64,000 bases of DNA from Pseudomonas_T sp032052615. Lineage in GTDB: Bacteria > Pseudomonadota > Gammaproteobacteria > Pseudomonadales > Pseudomonadaceae. Each line of letters starts with the position of its first letter. The stretch's first letter is position 1. The notes under the pieces are model-generated. The model was not told the DNA's origin. It worked only from the letters and a program-made list of their open reading frames with translations, and did not search any database. The stretch lies in NCBI GenBank assembly GCA_032052615.1, contig DAMBWF010000003.1, positions 372,001-436,000 on the forward strand, read 5' to 3'. Position numbers and translations under genes: made by a program. This document shows positions 43,295 through 53,269 of this stretch, piece by piece.

Positions 43295-44849
43295 AGCGGT
43301 CCACCAGGGAATACTGGCCCCGGGCCGTCTGGGTCAGTTCCTCGCTGAGCAGCGCGGTGCGCTGTGCCTCTCCAGCCGTCTGGTCGGCGAGTTGGGCGAT
43401 GCTCGAGACGTTGCGGTTGATCTGCTCCGCCACGCTGCTTTGCTGCTCGGTGGCTGTGGCGATCTGGTTGGCCATGTCGGTGATATTGGCGACCGCCTCG
43501 CTGATGCCCTTGAGCGCCTCGTCCGCCTCGAGCACTCGGTGCACGCCTTCGTCGGCCTGCTGTTGGCCGCCCTGCATGGTATGCACCGCTTCTTCGGCGG
43601 TGTGCTGCAGCTTGGCGATCAGGCCATGGATCTGTTGGGTCGATTCGGCGGTGCGCTGGGCGAGGGAACGTACTTCGTCGGCCACCACCGCGAATCCTCG
43701 ACCCATTTCCCCTGCCCGAGCGGCTTCGATGGCGGCGTTCAGCGCCAATAGGTTGGTTTGGTCGGCGATGCTCTTGATAACGTCCACCACGCCGCCGATC
43801 TCGTTACTGCCTTGAGCCAGGCGAGTGACGGTTTCGCCCGTGTCCGCCACGGAGCGCGAGAGCCGGTGGATGGCCTCGCGGGTTTCGGCGGTCACCGCGC
43901 GCCCCTGCTCGGCCAGCCGGTTGGCTTGCTGGGTGGCATCCGCGGTGCGCTGGACGTTGCTGGCCACGTCGTGGGTCGTGGCGGTCATCTCGTGGATGGC
44001 GGCGGCGACCTGTTCCGTTTCCTGGCGCTGGCGCTCCAGGCCGGAGGAACTGCTCAAGGACAATGCCTCCGCCTGGCGAGCCTGCTCGGTGAGCTGCTCG
44101 GCCGTATCCTGCAAGCGGGTCAGGCAGGTCTTCAGCCGGGCTTCCTGGCTGAGGATCGCCATCTCCAGGCGAGCCTGCACGCCCCGGCTATCGGTGTACA
44201 TACGCGCGATCAGGGGATCGGAGGTAGCCTGTTCGGCCAGGCGCAGCAGGCGCTTGATGCCCCGGTTCTGCCAGGCCAAGCCCACCAGACCGAGCGGGAT
44301 GGACAGCAGGGCGGCGATGATGAAGCCCCAATGGGAATCGAGCCAGGCGCCGATAAGAAAACCGATCTGGCTGATCATGATGAAAGGCAGCCAGTCCTTC
44401 ATGATCGGCAGCCAGCGGTCGCGCCGGGGAATGGCCGGTTTGCCGGCGTTGATGCGGGCATAGAGTGCTTCGGCTCGATGAACCTGTTCACTCGTGGGCT
44501 TGATTCGGACCGACTCGTAACCTATCACTCGACCGCTTTCGTAGACCGGGGTCACGTAAGCATTGACCCAGTAGTGGTCGCCATTGCGACAGCGATTCTT
44601 GACGATACCCATCCAGGCATGGCCACTTTTCAGCGTGGCCCACATGTGGGCGAAAACGGCAGGGGGTACGTCGGGATGGCGCACTAGGTTGTGAGGCGAA
44701 CGAACCAGCGTTTCCCGGTCGTAGCCACTGATCTCGACGAAGGCGTCGTTGCAGTAGGTGATAACGCCCCGGGCGTCCGTGGTGGAAATCAGGCGTTGTT
44801 CGGCTGGGAAGGTTCTTTCGCGCTGAGTGACGGGTTGGTTATTACGCAT
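43284..44849 (-). CDS. aer: Aerotaxis receptor Aer
   Basis: 521 aa. N-terminal PAS domain binding FAD (GVITYCNDAFVEISGYDRET, LVRHPDVPPAVFAHMW, NGDHYWVNAYVTPVY), paired membrane segments at ~155-195, a HAMP-like stretch, and a methyl-accepting signalling domain with the hairpin tip NLLALNAAIEAARAGEMGRG. It steers swimming toward favourable oxygen or redox levels. In P. aeruginosa aer is ANR-dependent, and an ANR-like box lies upstream here. Confidence 0.94.
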   Translation of the reverse strand: MRNNQPVTQRERTFPAEQRLISTTDARGVITYCNDAFVEISGYDRETLVRSPHNLVRHPDVPPAVFAHMWATLKSGHAWMGIVKNRCRNGDHYWVNAYVTPVYESGRVIGYESVRIKPTSEQVHRAEALYARINAGKPAIPRRDRWLPIMKDWLPFIMISQIGFLIGAWLDSHWGFIIAALLSIPLGLVGLAWQNRGIKRLLRLAEQATSDPLIARMYTDSRGVQARLEMAILSQEARLKTCLTRLQDTAEQLTEQARQAEALSLSSSSGLERQRQETEQVAAAIHEMTATTHDVASNVQRTADATQQANRLAEQGRAVTAETREAIHRLSRSVADTGETVTRLAQGSNEIGGVVDVIKSIADQTNLLALNAAIEAARAGEMGRGFAVVADEVRSLAQRTAESTQQIHGLIAKLQHTAEEAVHTMQGGQQQADEGVHRVLEADEALKGISEAVANITDMANQIATATEQQSSVAEQINRNVSSIAQLADQTAGEAQRTALLSEELTQTARGQYSLVDRFNR

Positions 44850-44913
44850 GGCATCGCTCTTCGGTAAGGGGTCGGCTCGCCTGCGATAAGACGAATCGCC
44901 CTGAAAATGCGCC

Positions 44914-44955
44914 AGTGTACCCCGTAAATCTCTAAGTACGTTTTATTGGCGTCAA
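44914..44955 (-). promoter_or_regulatory. Candidate ANR-dependent promoter of aer
   Basis: Plus-strand TTTAT-TGGC-GTCAA (44942-44955) matches the ANR box at 8 of 10 positions. A -10 TACACT (44919-44914) gives a start near 44907 at the -41.5 geometry, about 58 bp before the gene. Confidence 0.6.
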
Positions 44956-45021
44956 ACGACCGTCGTTGGCGAGAGCAGGAGGAGACCAGGGCCACCTCCC
45001 GCTCCGATCGGCAAACGCCGT

Positions 45022-47727
45022 TTAAGCGTCCCGACCTGCCAACAACTGACGCAGCACGTAGTGAAGAATGCCGCCCGCCTTGAAGTATTCCACTTCGTTC
45101 AAGGTATCGATCCGGCATAGCAGCTCCACGTTTTCCAGGCGGCCATCCTCATAGGCGATTTCCAGGGTGAGCGGCATGCGCGGGCGCAGTTCGACTCCAT
45201 CCAGGCCAAACACACCGATCTTTTCCCGTCCGCTCAGCTCCAGGCTCTTGCGATTCTGGCCTTCCTTGAATTGCAAGGGCAGTACGCCCATGCCCACCAA
45301 GTTGGAGCGGTGGATGCGCTCGAAGCTCTCGGCGATCACGGCTTTCACCCCGAGCAGGTTGGTCCCTTTCGCGGCCCAGTCCCGGGAGGAACCGGTGCCG
45401 TATTCCTTACCGGCGATGATCACCAAGGGCGTTCCCTCGGCCTGGTAGCGCATCGCTGCGTCGTAGATGGAGAGCTTCTCGCCGGTAGGAACGTGAAGGG
45501 TCAGACCGCCTTCTTCCCCGCCGAGCATTTCGTTCTTGATGCGGATGTTGGCGAAGGTGCCACGCATCATCACCTCGTGGTTGCCGCGCCGCGACCCGTA
45601 GGAGTTGAAGTCCTTCGGTTCGACGCCATGCTCGCGCAGGTAGCGGCCGGCCGGGCTGTCCGCCTTGATGTTGCCGGCGGGGGAGATATGGTCGGTGGTC
45701 ACCGAGTCGCCCAGCAGGGCCAGGATGCGGGCGTCATGGACGTCCTGCACGCGCGGCGGCGCGCTGGCGATGCCGGCGAAGAAGGGGGGGTGCTGGATGT
45801 AGGTGGAGTCGGCCTGCCAGGCATAGGTGTCGGAGCGAGGCACGTCGATGCCGCGCCAGCGGTCGTCTCCAGCGAATACCTCGGCGTATTCCTTGCGGAA
45901 CATGCTGGTTTCCACCTTGGCGATGGCACGAGCGATTTCCGCTTGGCTGGGCCAGATGTCCTTGAGGTAAACCGGGTTGCCCTGGGGGTCGTTGCCCAAC
46001 GGATCGCGGGTGAGGTCCACGGTGATACTGCCCGCCAAGGCGTAGGCGACCACCAGAGGAGGCGAGGCCAGCCAGTTGGTTTTCACCAGCGGGTGAATGC
46101 GCCCTTCGAAGTTGCGGTTGCCCGAGAGGACCGCGGCGACGGTCAGGTCGTCGGTCTGGATGGCCTTCTCGATCGCCTCCGGCAGCGGCCCGGAGTTGCC
46201 GATGCAGGTCGTGCAGCCATAGCCGACCAGGTTGAAACCCAGTTGCTCCAAATAGGGCGTGAGACCGGCGGCATTGAAGTAGTCCGTGACCACCTTGGAG
46301 CCAGGGGCGAGGGAGGATTTCACCCAAGGCTGGCGTTGCAAGCCTTTTTCCACCGCTTTTTTCGCCAGCAGCCCCGCCGCCAGCATCACGTTCGGGTTGG
46401 AGGTGTTGGTGCAGGAGGTGATGGCCGCGATCACGACCGCCCCGTTCTTCAACGAAGGGGCCGGGTTCGTGGAAGCGTCGCCGGCCGAGGCCCGAGTCTG
46501 CGTCGATGGTTCCACCACGGGTCTCGGCTGGAGCCCGACGAAGTCATTGAAGGCCTGCGCGACCGCCGGCAAGGCCACGCGGTCCTGGGGGCGCTTGGGA
46601 CCGGCCAGGCTCGCCTCGACGGTGCTCAGGTCCAGCTCCAGCGTATCGGTGAACACCGGTTCGTGGCCGGGCTCGCGCCACAAGCCCTGGGCCTTGCAGT
46701 AGGCCTCCACCAGCGCCACGGTTTCCTCGGGGCGGCCGGACAGGCGCAGGTAGTCCAGGGTGATCTGGTCCACGGGGAAGAACCCGCAGGTGGCGCCGTA
46801 CTCGGGGGCCATGTTGCCGATGGTGGCGCGGTCCGCCAGGGGCAGGTCGGCCAAGCCGTCGCCGTAGAATTCGACGAATTTCCCCACCACGCCGTGGGTG
46901 CGGAGCATCTGGGTGACGGTCAGCACCAGGTCGGTCGCGGTGATGCCTTCCCGGAGGCGCCCGACCAGCTTGAAGCCGATCACCTCGGGGATCAGCATGG
47001 AGACTGGCTGGCCGAGCATCGCGGCTTCCGCCTCGATGCCGCCCACGCCCCAGCCCAGCACGCCCAGGCCGTTGATCATGGTGGTGTGGGAATCGGTGCC
47101 GACCAGGGTATCGGGATACGCCCAGGTGAGACCTCCTTCCTCCCGGGTCCAGACGGTCCGTCCCAGGTATTCCAGGTTCACTTGGTGGCAGATGCCGGTT
47201 CCCGGCGGCACCACGCGGAAGTTGTCGAACGCCTCTTGGCCCCAGCGTAGGAAGGCGTAGCGCTCGCCGTTGCGCTGCATCTCCAGGTCGACGTTCTCCT
47301 CGAAGGCGTGATCGCTGCCGAAGCGGTCGACCATCACCGAGTGGTCGATCACCAGGTCCACTGGGGACAACGGGTTGATCCGCTGGGGATCGCCACCGGC
47401 CTTGGCCATGGCGTCGCGCATGGCCGCGAGGTCGACCACGGCCGGTACGCCGGTGAAGTCCTGCATCAGCACGCGAGCCGGGCGGTACTGGATCTCCCGG
47501 TCCGAGGTGCGGTTCTTCAGCCAGTCGGCCAGGGCGGCGAGGTCGGCGGAGGTCACGGTCTTGCCGTCCTCCCAGCGCAACAGGTTCTCCAGCAGGACTT
47601 TCAACGACATGGGCAGCCGCTGCAGGTCCCCGAGCCGACGGGCAGCCTCGGGAAGGCTGAAGTAATGGTAGGTGCGACCACCGACGTCCAGGCTGCGGTG
47701 GCTGTTCAGGCTGTCCAGGGAAGGCAT
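45022..47727 (-). CDS. acnA: Aconitate hydratase A
   Basis: 901 aa monomeric aconitase of the IRP1/AcnA type, converting citrate to isocitrate in the TCA cycle. [4Fe-4S] cysteines appear in AITSCTNTSNP and GYGCTTCIGNSGPL; the active-site segment GKEYGTGSSRDWAAKG and DSVTTDHISPAG are present. AAGGAG is 6 nt before ATG 47727 but abuts ATG 47733, so the shorter start is chosen. Confidence 0.96.
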   Translation of the reverse strand: MPSLDSLNSHRSLDVGGRTYHYFSLPEAARRLGDLQRLPMSLKVLLENLLRWEDGKTVTSADLAALADWLKNRTSDREIQYRPARVLMQDFTGVPAVVDLAAMRDAMAKAGGDPQRINPLSPVDLVIDHSVMVDRFGSDHAFEENVDLEMQRNGERYAFLRWGQEAFDNFRVVPPGTGICHQVNLEYLGRTVWTREEGGLTWAYPDTLVGTDSHTTMINGLGVLGWGVGGIEAEAAMLGQPVSMLIPEVIGFKLVGRLREGITATDLVLTVTQMLRTHGVVGKFVEFYGDGLADLPLADRATIGNMAPEYGATCGFFPVDQITLDYLRLSGRPEETVALVEAYCKAQGLWREPGHEPVFTDTLELDLSTVEASLAGPKRPQDRVALPAVAQAFNDFVGLQPRPVVEPSTQTRASAGDASTNPAPSLKNGAVVIAAITSCTNTSNPNVMLAAGLLAKKAVEKGLQRQPWVKSSLAPGSKVVTDYFNAAGLTPYLEQLGFNLVGYGCTTCIGNSGPLPEAIEKAIQTDDLTVAAVLSGNRNFEGRIHPLVKTNWLASPPLVVAYALAGSITVDLTRDPLGNDPQGNPVYLKDIWPSQAEIARAIAKVETSMFRKEYAEVFAGDDRWRGIDVPRSDTYAWQADSTYIQHPPFFAGIASAPPRVQDVHDARILALLGDSVTTDHISPAGNIKADSPAGRYLREHGVEPKDFNSYGSRRGNHEVMMRGTFANIRIKNEMLGGEEGGLTLHVPTGEKLSIYDAAMRYQAEGTPLVIIAGKEYGTGSSRDWAAKGTNLLGVKAVIAESFERIHRSNLVGMGVLPLQFKEGQNRKSLELSGREKIGVFGLDGVELRPRMPLTLEIAYEDGRLENVELLCRIDTLNEVEYFKAGGILHYVLRQLLAGRDA

Positions 47728-47943
47728 GCTCATCTCCTTTTGGCCCGCACGGCACGGGCCTGATGAAACGGTACGGGGCACGCTCGTCTCTGGTGGAAAG
47801 GGGCCCCGCTGAAAAGTCTCGCCATGTCACTGGACCGGCCGATGCCGCCGGGGGTTCCCGTTAGCTATCATGCGCGCGCCATCGCCGACCCGGCATGGCC
47901 CGATGCCTGGCCGCCGGCCGGGTGGTCGATACGAGGATGAGGA

Positions 47944-48996
47944 ATGGAAAGCGTTTTTCTGCATTGCCGGCCCGGCTTCGAGGGAGAAGTCTGCGCCGAG
48001 CTCAGCGAGCGGGCAGCCGCGCTCGGCGTGGCCGGCTATGCCAAGGCCAAGCCGAACAGCGCTTGCGCCGAATTCATGTGCGGCGAACCCGACGGCGCGG
48101 CGCGGCTGCTGCGGGAGCAACGCTTCTCCCGGCTGATCTTCCCTCGCCAGTGGGCCCGGGGCGCGTTCCTCGACTTGCCGGAGCACGACCGCATCGGTGT
48201 ACTGCTGGAGCGGCTGGCCGATTATCCCGTGGCCGGCAGCCTGTGGCTGGAGGTGCTGGACACCAACGAAGGCAAGGCGCTGTCGACCTTCTGCCGCAAG
48301 TTCGAGGCGCCGTTGCGCAAGGCGCTGCTCAAGGCCGGGCGCTTGCGGGAGGGCGCCGGCCCTCGGCTGCTGCTGACCTTTCTCAGCGGCCGCGAGGTGT
48401 TCCTCGGGCTCGCCGAGCCGGACAATTCGGCGGCTTGGCCCATGGGCATCCCCCGGCTCAAGTTCCCCCGCGAGGCGCCCAGCCGCTCCACCCTCAAGCT
48501 GGAGGAAGCCTGGCACCAGTTCATACCGCGGGAGGAATGGGATACCCGGCTGGCGCCGGCGATGACTGCCGTGGACCTGGGTGCCGCGCCGGGTGGCTGG
48601 ACTTGGCAACTGGTCAACCGCCACATGAAAGTGATCGCCGTGGACAACGGGCCGATGGCCGCCAGCCTGATGGAATCCGGCCTGGTGGAGCACCAGCGGG
48701 CCGATGGTTTCACCTTCCGCCCCCGGCGGCCGGTGGACTGGATGGTCTGCGACATCGTCGAGAAGCCCGCGCGGAACGCGGCGCTGATCGAGGAGTGGCT
48801 GGGGGAGGGCTGGTGTCGCGAGGCGGTGGTCAACCTGAAGTTGCCGATGAAGCAGCGCTACCGGGAAGTCGTCCGCCTGCTGGAGCGAATCGGCGACGGC
48901 CTGCGCGCGCGAGGCGTGAAGGCCTCGATAGGCTGCAAGCAGCTCTATCACGACCGCGAGGAAGTGACCTGTCACCTTCGCCGCCTGGAGCGCTGA
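47944..48996 (+). CDS. rlmM: 23S rRNA 2'-O-ribose methyltransferase RlmM
   Basis: 350 aa enzyme making Cm2498 in 23S rRNA. N-terminal THUMP-like domain followed by a Rossmann methyltransferase with SAM motif VDLGAAPGGWTWQL and catalytic K-D-K-E residues including WMVCDIVEKP and VVNLKLPMKQRY. GAGG lies 7 nt before the ATG. Divergent from acnA (216-bp gap), followed by tusA. Confidence 0.95.
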   Translation: MESVFLHCRPGFEGEVCAELSERAAALGVAGYAKAKPNSACAEFMCGEPDGAARLLREQRFSRLIFPRQWARGAFLDLPEHDRIGVLLERLADYPVAGSLWLEVLDTNEGKALSTFCRKFEAPLRKALLKAGRLREGAGPRLLLTFLSGREVFLGLAEPDNSAAWPMGIPRLKFPREAPSRSTLKLEEAWHQFIPREEWDTRLAPAMTAVDLGAAPGGWTWQLVNRHMKVIAVDNGPMAASLMESGLVEHQRADGFTFRPRRPVDWMVCDIVEKPARNAALIEEWLGEGWCREAVVNLKLPMKQRYREVVRLLERIGDGLRARGVKASIGCKQLYHDREEVTCHLRRLER

Positions 48997-49055
48997 GGTC
49001 CGGATGACCCCAGGAGCGCTTTACGCCACAATGCCGGCTCGAATCAGGAGGCGAG

Positions 49056-49295
49056 ATGTCCGAACAACCCGATGCGATTCTCGATGCCAGCGGCCTGAAC
49101 TGCCCCGAACCGGTGATGCTGCTGCATAACAAGGTGCGTGACCTGCCAGGGGGCGGCCTGCTCAAGGTGATCGCCACCGATCCCTCGACCCGTCGCGATA
49201 TCCCCAAGTTCTGCCTGTTCCTCGGCCATGAGCTACTGGAGCAGGCCGAGGAGGGCGACACCTACCTTTACTGGATTCGCAAGAAGTCTGACTGA
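49056..49295 (+). CDS. tusA: Sulfur carrier protein TusA (SirA-like)
   Basis: 79 aa two-layer fold with the sulfur-accepting cysteine in ASGLNCPEPVMLLHNKVRDL. It passes sulfur toward tRNA 2-thiouridine and other pathways. AGGAGG lies about 6 nt before the ATG. Complete at family length, 59 bp after rlmM. Confidence 0.94.
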   Translation: MSEQPDAILDASGLNCPEPVMLLHNKVRDLPGGGLLKVIATDPSTRRDIPKFCLFLGHELLEQAEEGDTYLYWIRKKSD

Positions 49296-49300
49296 CGGCG

Positions 49301-49320
49301 CCACGCCGCTCAGGGCGTGG
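49301..49320. terminator. Hairpin between tusA and the MATE gene
   Basis: CCACGCC/GGCGTGG with a 6-nt loop, 5 bp after the tusA stop and spanning the stop codon of the convergent MATE gene. Confidence 0.5.
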
Positions 49321-50704
49321 TATGCAGTCGGATGTGGCGGCGGGCGCTGCGGGTCAGGCGGATGCAGAGCATGGCGGCCGCGCAGGTGAGCCCGGCGATC
49401 AGGCCCTGCCAGAGCCCGCTGGGGCCGCTGGGCTCGCCGAGCCAGTGGCTCAGCCCCAGCGCATAGCCCACCGGCAGGCCGATCCCCCAATAGGCGAACA
49501 GGGTCAGGATCATCGTCGCCCGCGTGTCCTGATAGCCCCTCAGGGCGCCGGCGGCGGTCACCTGCAATCCATCGGAGAACTGGAACAGCGCCGCGTAGAC
49601 GATCAACATCGCCGCCACCCGGATCACGGTGGGGTCGGCCGTGTAGATCGCGGCGATCTGCTCGCGGAAGGTCAGCATCAGGCTGGCCGACAGGCAGGCG
49701 TAGAGCAGCGCGCTGCCCAGTCCCACCCCGGCGGAAAACCGCGCCACCCTAGGCTCGCCACGCCCCAGGGCCTGGCCCACCCGCACCGTTACCGCGGTGG
49801 ACAGCGCGTAGGGAATCATGAACGCCAGGGAGCTGAAATTCAGGGCGATCTGGTGGCCCGCCACCACGTCGGCGCCGAGGCTGCCGATCAGCAGGGCGAT
49901 GACCGCGAAGATACTGGACTCGGCGAACACCGCGATGCCGATGGGCACGCCGATGCCCAGCAGGCGCCGGATCGTCGCCCCGTCGGGCCGATCGAAGCGG
50001 GCGAACAGTTGGCTGCTGCGGTAGGCGGGCGCCCAGCGTACCCAGCCGAGCATGCCGAAGAACATGAACCACATCACCAGGCCGCTGGCCCAGCCGCAGC
50101 CTGGGCCCCCCATCGCCGGGACGCCCAGGTGGCCATAGATGAACACGTAGTTCAGGGGAATGTTCAGCAGCAGGCCACCGATTCCCAGGATCATGCTGGG
50201 CCGGGTACGGCCCAGGCCGTCGCTGAAGCAGCGCAGGGTGTGATACAGCGCCACCGCCGGGATGCCGAAGCCGATCCCCCGCAGGTAGGCCATGCTCGGC
50301 TCGATCAGCGCGGCGTCCACGTTCATCATCCGCAGCACCGGCTCGGCGGACCACAAGGTCACTGCGGCGGTCAGCCCGGCCACCACCGCCAGCCACAAGG
50401 CTTGGCGCACCAGCGGGCCGATTTCCTCGAAACGGGCGGCGCCGAAGCGCTGCGCCACCTTGGGCGTGGTCGCCAGCAGCGTGCCGGTCATGAGCAGGAA
50501 AACCGGCACCCAGATGGAGTTGCCCAGGGCCACGGCCGCCAGGTCGGCGGGACTGACGCGGCCGGCCATGACCGCGTCGACGAAGCCCATGGCCGAATGG
50601 GAGAGCTGCGCGATCATGATCGGCAGGGCGAGGTTCAGCAGGGAGGCGAATTCCCGGCGGGTGCGGGCGAAGGGTGAGGCGAGGGTTGGCACGGGGCATT
50701 CCAT
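49310..50704 (-). CDS. norM: MATE-family multidrug efflux protein (PmpM/NorM-like)
   Basis: 464 aa with 12 predicted helices. ALPIMIAQLSHSAMGFVDAV, ALGNSIWVPVFLLMTGTLLA and GIGVPIGIAVFAESSIFAVI match NorM/PmpM proteins, which export cationic drugs in exchange for H+ or Na+. The ATG at 50704 begins MECPVPTLASPF; no strong ribosome site decides it, and an internal GTG is possible. Confidence 0.9.
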   Translation of the reverse strand: MECPVPTLASPFARTRREFASLLNLALPIMIAQLSHSAMGFVDAVMAGRVSPADLAAVALGNSIWVPVFLLMTGTLLATTPKVAQRFGAARFEEIGPLVRQALWLAVVAGLTAAVTLWSAEPVLRMMNVDAALIEPSMAYLRGIGFGIPAVALYHTLRCFSDGLGRTRPSMILGIGGLLLNIPLNYVFIYGHLGVPAMGGPGCGWASGLVMWFMFFGMLGWVRWAPAYRSSQLFARFDRPDGATIRRLLGIGVPIGIAVFAESSIFAVIALLIGSLGADVVAGHQIALNFSSLAFMIPYALSTAVTVRVGQALGRGEPRVARFSAGVGLGSALLYACLSASLMLTFREQIAAIYTADPTVIRVAAMLIVYAALFQFSDGLQVTAAGALRGYQDTRATMILTLFAYWGIGLPVGYALGLSHWLGEPSGPSGLWQGLIAGLTCAAAMLCIRLTRSARRHIRLHTTP

Positions 50705-50942
50705 TCTGTAGCGATCCACTGGGGCGGCAGTGGCGGCCGGGCGCGGTGACCACCGACGCGGGGCATGGGGCACGACGCGAGCGAAGGCGGCGAGTGGCCC
50801 CAAGTCCCGCTGGGCGCGGGACAGCCGGCTAGTCTACGCGCTATCGCTTCCCGCGGGGAAGTTGGCTTCCGCTGGCGCATGACCGTCGTCCGAGAAGCCG
50901 ATGCCCCCTAGAATGTCGGCTTCGAGACTTGAGACGATTCCC

Positions 50943-52088
50943 ATGCGCGTGCTCGCCGACGAAAACATTCCCTTGGTCGAGGCTTTCTTTTCCCCCCTAG
51001 TGGGAGGAGCACAGAACATTCGACGACTGCCCGGTCGCGCCATCGACCGGGCGGCGCTGGCCGATGCCCAGGTCCTGCTGGTGCGTTCGGTCACGCGGGT
51101 CGACCGCGCCTTGCTGGCGGACAGTGCCGTGCGTTTCGTCGGCACCTGCACCATTGGCACCGATCATCTCGACCTGGAGTACCTGCGGGAGGCCGGCATC
51201 GCCTGGGCCAGCGCGCCGGGCTGTAACGCCCGGGGCGTGGTGGATTACGTGCTTGGCAGCCTCTTTGCCCTGGCCGAGGAAGCTGGCGTCGATCCCGCCA
51301 CCCGGGTCTATGGGGTGGTGGGCGCCGGCCAGGTCGGCGGCCGGCTGGCGCGGGTGCTGCGCGAGTTGGGCTGGGACGTGCGGGTGTGCGACCCGCCGCG
51401 CCAGGCGCGGGAGGGTGGAGCATACGTCAGGCTGGATGCGCTGTTGGAGCAAAGCGACGTAGTCAGCCTGCATACCCCCCTGGATGCCTCGACCCATCAT
51501 TTGCTCGACGAAGCCCGGCTGGCCCGCCTGCGCCCCGGCGCCTGGCTGATCAACGCCAGCCGGGGCGCCGTGGTGGACAATGCCGCGTTGAACGCGCTGC
51601 TGGCGCGCCGCGCCGACGTGCGCGCGGTGCTCGATGTCTGGGAAGGTGAGCCGGAAGTGAATGTCGAGCTGGCCCACCGTTGCCGCTTGGCCACGCCTCA
51701 TATCGCCGGTTATAGCCTGGAAGGCAAGTTGCGCGGCACCGAGCAGATCTACCGGGCCTTCTGCACCCATGTGGGAACGAGGCCCGAAGTCGATCTCGCC
51801 GCGCTCATGCCGCCGCCGGGCTTGGCGGAGCTGGCCCTGAACCCGGGCTGCGATCCGCGCTGGGCACTGCCGATGCTCTGTCGCGCGGTCTATGACCCTC
51901 GCCGCGATGATGCGGACTTCCGCAGAAGCCTGGACGGAGACGAAGCGGCCCGCCGCGCCGCCTTCGACGCCTTGCGCAAGGAATACCCGGTTCGACGGGA
52001 AATCGACGGGCTGGCGGTGCGGCTGGGGGCGGACATGCATGAGCTACGGCGTATCGTTCAGGCCTTGGGGGCCCGCGTCCTGGAGTGA
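50943..52088 (+). CDS. pdxB: Erythronate-4-phosphate dehydrogenase
   Basis: 381 aa, second step of de novo pyridoxal phosphate synthesis. MRVLADENIPLVEAFF start, nucleotide-binding GVVGAGQVGGRLARVL, catalytic Arg in INASRGAVVDN, Glu in DVWEGEPEV and His in TPHIAGYSLEGK, and the PdxB-specific C-terminal dimer domain. ATG 50943 fits the family length and start. Confidence 0.96.
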   Translation: MRVLADENIPLVEAFFSPLVGGAQNIRRLPGRAIDRAALADAQVLLVRSVTRVDRALLADSAVRFVGTCTIGTDHLDLEYLREAGIAWASAPGCNARGVVDYVLGSLFALAEEAGVDPATRVYGVVGAGQVGGRLARVLRELGWDVRVCDPPRQAREGGAYVRLDALLEQSDVVSLHTPLDASTHHLLDEARLARLRPGAWLINASRGAVVDNAALNALLARRADVRAVLDVWEGEPEVNVELAHRCRLATPHIAGYSLEGKLRGTEQIYRAFCTHVGTRPEVDLAALMPPPGLAELALNPGCDPRWALPMLCRAVYDPRRDDADFRRSLDGDEAARRAAFDALRKEYPVRREIDGLAVRLGADMHELRRIVQALGARVLE

Positions 52089-52124
52089 CGGGCCATCACC
52101 GGCACGGAGGGTGACATCGGTGGT

Positions 52125-52298
52125 TCAGGCGCGCCGGGGCGCCTGGAACGATACGTTCTCCAACTCCCGGCAGGCGCGCTGGATCATGGTTTCGGTGATC
52201 GGGATTTCCCGACCTTGGGCTTCGAGGATCGCGCCGCCCACTGGGCGATGCGATGGCGTCGAAGCGGCAGGTTCGTTCTGGGAGTGCTCATTGAGCAT
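52125..52298 (-). CDS. Small hypothetical protein
   Basis: 57 aa. Disordered N-terminus (MLNEHSQNEPAAS) and a more ordered end with VGGAILEAQGREIPITETMI and QRACRELENV. GAGG 8 nt before ATG 52298 makes this start better than the GTG at 52322. It has the look of short conserved Pseudomonas proteins of unknown role. Confidence 0.65.
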   Translation of the reverse strand: MLNEHSQNEPAASTPSHRPVGGAILEAQGREIPITETMIQRACRELENVSFQAPRRA

Positions 52299-52569
52299 GG
52301 CGATATCCTCATCGGCTTTCACATGAATGACAGGCTAGGGCGCTGGCATGAAGGAATCATGACGCCGTTGCGGCGCATGACCGTCGGCGCGGGCTTGGAT
52401 GAACACTCATGCCAAATGGCCTTCATGGCCGGTTCGGGATGGACGTCCGACCTATCGCGAAGTTCAGGCGATTTTCGCGCGACTCGGAAGCGGCCGGGCG
52501 GGCTGTCATCCTCGAAACCCCGCGCATTTGGCGGTATAACGCCAGAGCCGTTTCGCGAAGGGGAGTGAG

Positions 52570-53190
52570 GTGCTTCGTATTCTGTTCATGGGCTGTGCCC
52601 TGCTGGTGACATCGTACCTGCAGGCTGCCGTCGACCCCGCCTCGCTGGCGGACGCCGCGCGCCGCCAAGTAGGCGTTACCCTCGGCTATGATCCCCAGTA
52701 CCGCGGGCTGGCCTATCCGGGTGGAGATGTCCCGTCGGCCACGGGGGTCTGCAGCGACGTGGTGATTCGGGCGCTGCGTACCCAGGGGCTCGACCTGCAA
52801 GTGGCGGTGCACGAGGACATGCGCCGGCATTTCAAAGCCTATCCCCAGCGCTGGGGCGCGAAGCGGCCCGATGCGAGCATCGACCACCGCCGCGTGCCGA
52901 ACCTGATGACGTGGTTCGACCGCCAGGGCATGGCGGTGCCCATCGAACGCGATGCGAAGGCCTATCGGCCCGGCGATATCGTTGCGTGGGATTTGGGCCG
53001 TGGCCAAACCCATATCGGGCTGGTCTCGGACCGACTCGGCGCCGACGGCGCTCCCTTGGTTCTGCACAACATCGGCCAGGGCGTGCGGGAGGAGCCGCTG
53101 CTGTTCCGTTTCCCTCTCATCGGCCACTACCGCTTCCCCGCCATTGAACGCGACCGGCCCGAACCGTCCCGGTCAGGCCGGCCCGGATGA
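52570..53190 (+). CDS. DUF1287 secreted protein
   Basis: 206 aa with a signal peptide (about 1-19). The DUF1287 core is present: GVCSDVVIRALR, with the Cys expected at an NlpC/P60-like active site, then RPGDIVAWDLGRGQTHIGLVSD with a conserved His. This layout suggests a cell-wall cysteine hydrolase, but activity is unproven. Start is GTG 52570 with GGAG upstream; weakly coupled, if at all, to the ABC gene 79 bp downstream. Confidence 0.82.
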   Translation: MLRILFMGCALLVTSYLQAAVDPASLADAARRQVGVTLGYDPQYRGLAYPGGDVPSATGVCSDVVIRALRTQGLDLQVAVHEDMRRHFKAYPQRWGAKRPDASIDHRRVPNLMTWFDRQGMAVPIERDAKAYRPGDIVAWDLGRGQTHIGLVSDRLGADGAPLVLHNIGQGVREEPLLFRFPLIGHYRFPAIERDRPEPSRSGRPG

Positions 53191-53269
53191 GCCCCGCCCT
53201 TTCCTTGACGCCCCGGCCGGGCCGAGGCGTTCCGACCGACGAAACGATGAACCCCGGGAGGTTGCCGCC

